This document shows, piece after piece, positions 58,132-64,000 of a stretch of DNA of 64,000 bases (the stretch's first letter is position 1; the number at the start of each line of letters is the position of its first letter). A program made the position numbers and the translations under genes. The DNA lies in the NCBI GenBank assembly GCA_021776455.1, contig JAJFFX010000057.1, positions 1 to 64,000 on the forward strand, given 5' to 3'. The DNA comes from Hyphococcus sp. (lineage in GTDB: Bacteria > Pseudomonadota > Alphaproteobacteria > Caulobacterales > Parvularculaceae). Below the pieces are notes generated by a model. That model made no database searches, was not told where the DNA came from, and saw only the letters and a list, made by a program, of their open reading frames with translations.

Positions 58132-60096
58132 GTGAGCGTGGCGATTATGATGGACGAAAATCTCGACATATTTGACGCTTTTTCAGAAAGCTATCAGCTG
58201 GTAAAACAGGAGGCGATGAGCCTGCGCGATTACCTGCTCGCAGCGCGCGATGATCCGATGCTTTATGCGAGCGCCGCCGAACGCATGCTGTCTGCTATCG
58301 GCGAGCCGGAGATGATTGATACGTCGAAGGACCCTCGCCTGGCGCGGATTTTCTTTAATCGCACAATCCGCCGCTATAAGGCTTTTGAAGGATTCTACGG
58401 CATGGAAGATACGACCGAGCGTATCGTTTCTTTCTTTCGCCACGCCGCGCAAGGCCTCGAAGAAAAACGCCAGATCCTTTATCTTCTGGGCCCGGTTGGC
58501 GGCGGCAAGTCATCGCTCGCCGAACGCCTTAAAGATTTGATGGAAACCTATCCAATTTATGTCTTGAAGGCGGGCGATGAAATCTCGCCGGTGTTTGAGA
58601 GCCCGCTCGGCCTGTTCCAGTCGGCAAAATTGAAAAGCCTGCTTGAAGAAAAATACAATATCGAACAGCGCCGCCTCACCGGCCTGATGAGCCCCTGGGC
58701 GGTAAAACGTCTCGATGATTTCGGCGGAGATATTTCAAAATTCGAGGTTGTGCGCATGTTGCCGTCGAAATTGCGGCAAATCGCTATTTCCAAAACCGAG
58801 CCGGGCGACGAAAATAACCAGGATATTTCCGCGCTGGTCGGCAAGGTCGACATTCGCAAGCTCGAGCACTTCAGCCAGGACGATACCGACGCCTATTCCT
58901 ATTCCGGCGGACTGTGCCGCTCCAATCAGGGGCTTTTGGAGTTCGTTGAGATGTTCAAAGCGCCGATCAAAGTGTTGCATCCGCTGCTCACCGCGACGCA
59001 GGAGAGCAATTATATTGGCACCGAAGCGCTCGGCCCGATCCCGTTCCAGGGTATAATCCTGGCTCACTCCAATGAGAGCGAATGGAAGCAGTTCCGCAAT
59101 AACAAAAACAACGAAGCGTTCCTTGATCGGATTAATGTGATCAAGGTGCCGTATTCTCTGCGGGTGACAGAAGAGCGCAAGATTTACGAAAAGCTTCTGG
59201 CAAGCTCAGAATTGTCGGATGCTTCCTGCGCCCCGGAAACGCTCGGCTTGTTGGCGCGGTTCTCGGTTTTGACGCGCCTCAAAGAACATGAAAATTCAAA
59301 CCTCTATTCGAAACTGCGGATCTATGACGGCGAAAAGCTGAAAGACACCGATCCAAAAGCCAAATCGCATCAGGAGTATCGCGACGCCGCCGGTATTGAC
59401 GAAGGCATGGACGGCATATCAACGCGCTTTGCCTATAAGGTCTTATCGGAAACATTCAATTTCGACACCGATGAGGTCGCTGCCGATCCGGTACATATGA
59501 TGTATGTGTTGGAAAATGCTATCAAGCGCGAACAGTTCCGGGATGAGACCGAAAAGAAATATCTCGATTTCATCAAGTCGGAATTGTCGCAGCGTTATGC
59601 TGACTTTATCGGCAAGGAAATTCAAAAAGCCTATCTCGAAAGCTATGGTGAATACGGTCAAAATCTTTTTGACCGTTATATTTCCTATGCAGATGCGTGG
59701 ATTGAAGATCAGGACTTCAAAGATCCCGATACCGGCCAGCTTCTGGATCGCGCGACGTTAGACGGTGAGCTTTCAAAAATCGAAAAGCCGGCGGGGATTG
59801 CAAATCCCAAAGATTTCCGCAACGAAGTTGTGAAATTTGCCTTGCGCGCCAGAGCCAATAATGAGGGCAACAACCCCTCATGGACCTCCTATGAGAAACT
59901 GCGCAACGTGATTGAAAAACGTATGTTCTCTCAAGTCGAGGACTTGCTCCCGGTTATTTCTTTCGACTCTCAGAAAGATTCCGACACTGCGGACAAGCAC
60001 GAAAACTTTGTCTCCCGCATGACCGAACGCGGGTATACGCCGCGCCAGGTGCGTCGTCTTGTTGAGTGGTATATGCGCGTGAATAAGGCAGGATGA
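58132..60096 (+). CDS. prkA: PrkA family serine protein kinase
   Basis: 654 aa; ILYLLGPVGGGKSSLAERLK Walker A, PYSLRVTEERKIYEKLL, VLEN...QFRDETEKKYLDFIKSELSQRYADFIGKEIQKAYLESY; start GTG 58132 or ATG 58147/58150. Confidence 0.95.
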   Translation: MSVAIMMDENLDIFDAFSESYQLVKQEAMSLRDYLLAARDDPMLYASAAERMLSAIGEPEMIDTSKDPRLARIFFNRTIRRYKAFEGFYGMEDTTERIVSFFRHAAQGLEEKRQILYLLGPVGGGKSSLAERLKDLMETYPIYVLKAGDEISPVFESPLGLFQSAKLKSLLEEKYNIEQRRLTGLMSPWAVKRLDDFGGDISKFEVVRMLPSKLRQIAISKTEPGDENNQDISALVGKVDIRKLEHFSQDDTDAYSYSGGLCRSNQGLLEFVEMFKAPIKVLHPLLTATQESNYIGTEALGPIPFQGIILAHSNESEWKQFRNNKNNEAFLDRINVIKVPYSLRVTEERKIYEKLLASSELSDASCAPETLGLLARFSVLTRLKEHENSNLYSKLRIYDGEKLKDTDPKAKSHQEYRDAAGIDEGMDGISTRFAYKVLSETFNFDTDEVAADPVHMMYVLENAIKREQFRDETEKKYLDFIKSELSQRYADFIGKEIQKAYLESYGEYGQNLFDRYISYADAWIEDQDFKDPDTGQLLDRATLDGELSKIEKPAGIANPKDFRNEVVKFALRARANNEGNNPSWTSYEKLRNVIEKRMFSQVEDLLPVISFDSQKDSDTADKHENFVSRMTERGYTPRQVRRLVEWYMRVNKAG

Positions 60097-60105
60097 TATA
60101 AAGGG

Positions 60106-60173
60106 TTAGGTTTTCGAGATTAGGGAGCAAGTGAAGACAACCTGATCCTTTATCCCTAATCCCTGGAACCTAA
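60106..60173 (+). other. Long imperfect hairpin between prkA and yeaH
   Basis: TTAGGTTttcgaGATTAGGGA (60106-60126) against TCCCTAATCcctggAACCTAA (60153-60173): 16/21 paired, 26-nt loop. Confidence 0.75.
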
Positions 60174-60174
60174 T

Positions 60175-61497
60175 ATGGCCTTTTCTCATTTCATCGACCG
60201 GCGCAAAAATCCCAAAGGGAAATCGCTTGGCAATCGCCAGCGTTTTCTCAAGCGTGCACGGGCGCAGATTAAGGAAGCGGTCAGTAAATCGCTGCGCGAC
60301 CGGTCATTGAAGGAAATTGAAAAAGGCGAAAAGATTTCGATACCATCGAAGTCAACGGTCGAGCCGCGCTTTCGTCTCGACCCGGAAACCGGCAAGCGCG
60401 AAATGGTGCATCCCGGCAACAAGGAATTCGGCAAAGGCGACAAAATCAAAAAACCGCCACAATCCGGCGGCAAAGGCAAGGGAAAGAAGGCGAGCACTGA
60501 TGGCGAGGGCGAAGATGCCTTTCAGTTCACGCTGACGCAGGATGAATTTCTCGATATTTTCTTTGAAGATTTGGAGTTGCCCAATCTCGTTAAGCGGTCC
60601 CTTAAAGAGATCAAGGCAACGGCGTATAAGCGCGCCGGCATTACGGTTTCCGGCTCGCCTACCAACATGAATTTGATTCGCACCATGCGCAACGCTCATG
60701 GTCGCCGCCTGGCGCTGCATCGCCCCTCGACGCGGGAGATGAATGAGCTGAAAGAACGCCTGTTCGAACTTGAACGCATTGCGCAGCCAAGCAACGAAGA
60801 AATCTTATCAAGAAAAGACATCATCGCGAAGTTGGAAGCGATGGAGCGCCGGCGCCGCTGGGCGCCGTTTATTGACCCGCTCGATGTGCGCTTTAACGCC
60901 TATGAACCAACGCCAGTGGAAACCACCGCAGCCGTTATGTTCTGTCTTATGGATGTGTCGGGCTCGATGGGCGAGCGTGAAAAAGACCTCGCCAAACGGT
61001 TTTACATGTTGCTCTATCTGTTCCTGAAACGCCGCTATGAGCGCGTTGAGATCGTTTTCATTCGCCACACTCACCACGCAGAGGAGGTTGATGAGGAGAC
61101 GTTTTTCTATTCGCGCCAATCCGGCGGCACGGTCGTGTCGACCGCGCTTGATAAAATGCTGGAAGTCCAGCGCGATCGATTTGCTGCGCATGAATGGAAT
61201 ATTTATGTCGCGCAAGCGTCGGACGGTTTCACTCAATCGGGCGACGCCAAACGCTGCGTTGAGATTTTGAACGAAAGCATAATGCCGATTTCACAATATT
61301 ACGCCTATATCGAAATTCTCGACGAGCGTGAACTGGAAGTGTTTTCTAACGAAGATTCAGGCGCGGAACTTTGGCGCGCCTACCGGACGTTTGCGCCAGC
61401 CTGGGAAAATTTCGCGCAAACCCGCATCGCTAGACCGCAGGATATTTTTCCGGTGTTTCGTGAACTGTTTTCAAAAACCAAACGCGAGGCGGCGTGA
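60175..61497 (+). CDS. yeaH: YeaH/YhbH family protein (DUF444)
   Basis: MAFSHFIDRRKNPKGKSLGNRQRFLKRARAQIKEAV; CLMDVSGSMGEREKDLAKRFYMLLYLFLKRRY VWA-like segment. Confidence 0.95.
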   Translation: MAFSHFIDRRKNPKGKSLGNRQRFLKRARAQIKEAVSKSLRDRSLKEIEKGEKISIPSKSTVEPRFRLDPETGKREMVHPGNKEFGKGDKIKKPPQSGGKGKGKKASTDGEGEDAFQFTLTQDEFLDIFFEDLELPNLVKRSLKEIKATAYKRAGITVSGSPTNMNLIRTMRNAHGRRLALHRPSTREMNELKERLFELERIAQPSNEEILSRKDIIAKLEAMERRRRWAPFIDPLDVRFNAYEPTPVETTAAVMFCLMDVSGSMGEREKDLAKRFYMLLYLFLKRRYERVEIVFIRHTHHAEEVDEETFFYSRQSGGTVVSTALDKMLEVQRDRFAAHEWNIYVAQASDGFTQSGDAKRCVEILNESIMPISQYYAYIEILDERELEVFSNEDSGAELWRAYRTFAPAWENFAQTRIARPQDIFPVFRELFSKTKREAA

Positions 61498-62990
61498 TGG
61501 AAGCGGTGATTGAAAAAGGTAACATCATCTTCGACGACGCCAATTGGGATTTTGAAACCCTTCAGCGCACGCTTGAGGCGATTGAAGAGATTGCGCTTGG
61601 CGATCTGAAGCTCGATATCTACCCAAATCAGATCGAGATCATTTCCTCTGAACAGATGCTCGACGCCTATTCGTCACACGGCATGCCGTTGATGTATAAG
61701 CACTGGTCGTTCGGCAAGCATTTCGCGCGCGACCAGATGATGTATCAAAAAGGCTATACCGGCCTGGCCTATGAAATCGTCATCAATTCCAACCCTTGTA
61801 TTGCCTATCTCATGGAAGAAAACACTATGGCCATGCAGGCGCTGGTCATGGCGCATGCTTCTTTCGGGCATAATCACTTTTTCAAGAATAACTACCTTTT
61901 CCGTCAGTGGACGGACGCTGAGGGCATCTTGCCCTATCTCGATTTTGCGAAAAAATATATCGCCAAGTGCGAGGATGAATATGGGTTTGAAGAAGTTGAA
62001 GCGATCCTCGATGCATCGCATGCTTTGATGGATCAGGGCGTGTTTCGTTATTCTCGCCCGCCACGTCTTTCAGAGGCAGACCGAATGGCGAAGCTGGCGG
62101 CGCGCGCCGAACACGAAGAGCTGACTTTTAACGATATCTGGCGCACCCTGCCGAACACGGAAGAAGATGAAGAGGAAAAAGAAGAACGCCAGGCTGAAGT
62201 GCGAAACATCAAACTGCCGGAAGAAAATCTTCTTTATTTCATCGAGAAAGCATCCCCGGTTTTGCGCCCATGGCAGCGTGAGCTGGTTCGAATTGTGCGC
62301 AACATCGCGCAATATTTCTATCCGCAGAAACAGACAAAAGTAATGAACGAAGGCTGTGCGACCTTCGTACATCATTACATTATGACGGAGCTATATAATC
62401 GCGGCGCCATTGGCGAGGGTGCAATTTTGGAATTTCTGCATTCGCATTCGTCGGTGGTGTTCCAGCCGGATTTTGACGATCCGCGCTATTCCGGGCTTAA
62501 CCCTTACGCCCTTGGATTTGCGATGATGGGAGATATCAAGCGGATATGCGAAGAGCCCAAAGCTGAGGACCGCGAGTGGTTTCCGGAGATTGCGGGCTCG
62601 GGCGACTGGCGCGAAATTTTGAAAGACGCCTGGGCGAATTACCGTGATGAAAGCTTCATCCTGCAATATTTGTCGCCAAAAATAATGCGAGACTTTCATC
62701 TCTTTGCGATAGCGGACAATGCGAAAGAAACGCATGTGGAAGTCTCCGCCATTCATGATGATCTAGGCTACAGGCGGGTGCGTGAACGTCTTGCGGCGAT
62801 GTATGATATCGGCATGCATGAGCCAAATGTTCAAGTTGTCGCTGCGGCGCTGGAAGGTGATCGTAAATTGACGCTGCACCATAAGGTGCATGATGGTCGC
62901 AAGCTGAGCGATAAGACCAGAGACGTGATCCTCACCCATATAGAAACTCTGTGGGGACACGAAGTAAAGCTCGAAGAAACAAACGCCTAA
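61494..62990 (+). CDS. spoVR: SpoVR family protein
   Basis: 498 aa; MPLMYKHWSFGKHFARDQMMYQKGYTGLAYEIVINSNPCIAYLMEENTM; WQRELVRIVRNIAQYFYPQKQTKVMNEGCATFVHH; overlaps yeaH stop. Confidence 0.96.
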   Translation: MMEAVIEKGNIIFDDANWDFETLQRTLEAIEEIALGDLKLDIYPNQIEIISSEQMLDAYSSHGMPLMYKHWSFGKHFARDQMMYQKGYTGLAYEIVINSNPCIAYLMEENTMAMQALVMAHASFGHNHFFKNNYLFRQWTDAEGILPYLDFAKKYIAKCEDEYGFEEVEAILDASHALMDQGVFRYSRPPRLSEADRMAKLAARAEHEELTFNDIWRTLPNTEEDEEEKEERQAEVRNIKLPEENLLYFIEKASPVLRPWQRELVRIVRNIAQYFYPQKQTKVMNEGCATFVHHYIMTELYNRGAIGEGAILEFLHSHSSVVFQPDFDDPRYSGLNPYALGFAMMGDIKRICEEPKAEDREWFPEIAGSGDWREILKDAWANYRDESFILQYLSPKIMRDFHLFAIADNAKETHVEVSAIHDDLGYRRVRERLAAMYDIGMHEPNVQVVAAALEGDRKLTLHHKVHDGRKLSDKTRDVILTHIETLWGHEVKLEETNA

Positions 62991-63025
62991 AGATTGGGCG
63001 ATGTGCAAATCGTCCATGCCGTCGG

Positions 63026-63982
63026 TTAATTCTGCTCTGATCCTTTGTCGTCCATTTGGTCTCTACCGAAATTCGGCGACGCAGTTTCTTGTCCCGCTTC
63101 AATAATTGTATGGCGCAGCGCCTGTCCGCGCTCGAAAGCAGCATGCAGCGCCTTACCGTCGCCCCAGCGGATGGCGCGTTGAAGCGCGATTAACTCTTCG
63201 GTGAAGCGTCCCAGCGCTTCGATAACGGCCTCTCGGTTATGCAGAAAAACATCGCGCCACATCACCGGATCGGAGGCTGCGATTCGTGTAAAATCGCGAA
63301 ATCCGCCTGCGGAGTATTTTACGATTTCAGCCTCGGTAACCGATTCCAGGTCGTCCGCGGCGCCGATCAGAGTAAATGCGATCAAATGCGGGAGATGGCT
63401 GGTGATGGCCAACGCAAGATCGTGATGTTCGGCGTCCATGATATCGACCTGCGCCCCTACGGCGCGCCAAAGCGCGGCTACTTTGTCGACGGCGCCGCGA
63501 TAGGCCTCGTCGGTGCGCGCAAGCGGCGTCAGGATGCACCATCGCTCCTCAAATAAAGTCGCAAAGCCCGCTTCCGGTCCGGATTGTTCCGTGCCGGACA
63601 CAGGGTGGGAAGGGACGAACAACAATCGCTCGGGAAGCGTCGCCGCTGCTGTCGCGACGACGCCTTTGACCGAGCCGGCGTCGATGATGACGGCGCCGTC
63701 GCGCGCATGCTCGCGAAGGCCGGAGACAATCTCGCCGATGGCGCCGACGGGCGTTGCGATGATGATGAGATCGGCGTCGCTGACGCCTTCCTTTAACGAT
63801 GCGGCCGCATGGTCGATTAGATTGAGGGCGGCCGCGCGCGCTAATACGTCCTTGTCCTGGTCAATGCCGATGATCTTATCGGTCAGTCCGCGTGCGCGTA
63901 GCGCTAATGCGAGCGATGAACCGATAAGTCCGATACCGATGATGGCGGTGTTGGTGAACTGAGGCGGGGTTTGATCGGTCAT
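63026..63982 (-). CDS. Prephenate/arogenate dehydrogenase family protein
   Basis: TAIIGIGLIGSSLALALRARGLTDKIIGIDQD Rossmann motif; HPVSGTEQSGPEAGFATLFEERWCILTP. Confidence 0.94.
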   Translation of the reverse strand: MTDQTPPQFTNTAIIGIGLIGSSLALALRARGLTDKIIGIDQDKDVLARAAALNLIDHAAASLKEGVSDADLIIIATPVGAIGEIVSGLREHARDGAVIIDAGSVKGVVATAAATLPERLLFVPSHPVSGTEQSGPEAGFATLFEERWCILTPLARTDEAYRGAVDKVAALWRAVGAQVDIMDAEHHDLALAITSHLPHLIAFTLIGAADDLESVTEAEIVKYSAGGFRDFTRIAASDPVMWRDVFLHNREAVIEALGRFTEELIALQRAIRWGDGKALHAAFERGQALRHTIIEAGQETASPNFGRDQMDDKGSEQN

Positions 63983-64000
63983 GAGATTAACTACTTGAAA

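Overview
The 64 kb window looks like an ordinary, gene-dense alphaproteobacterial chromosome segment. The order tsaE-amgK-murU-addB-addA-trxA, trpA-accD-folC, GcrA, PhaR and MmcB fit that assignment. I see no rRNA, tRNA, CRISPR array, transposase or prophage. Recognisable blocks are: Lrp regulator/rlmN/arfB; trpA-accD-folC; thioredoxin, AddAB, MurU/AmgK-type peptidoglycan recycling and TsaE on the minus strand; phoR-phoU-phoB without pst genes; gcrA; an orphan ABC-2 permease followed by hslO (Hsp33) overlapping ppk2; a CRTAC1-like FG-GAP protein; a ScfR/RamB-like regulator divergent from isocitrate lyase; a secreted protein paired with an M23 lipoprotein; yidD/thrS; an envelope glycan gene group; a PAS-GGDEF-EAL protein with a degenerate GGDEF motif; phaR/phaA/phaB; a class I lysyl-tRNA synthetase; the prkA-yeaH-spoVR operon; and a prephenate dehydrogenase. 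I did not find an obviously new multi-gene system. The observations I would follow up first are the hslO-ppk2 translational overlap, the long hairpin before yeaH in the prkA operon, the ScfR/aceA intergenic region (three GANTC sites plus ATAACA repeats), the phoR-phoU junction lacking pstSCAB, and the secreted-protein/M23 pair. Product calls rest on reading translated motifs by eye; no database search was run.
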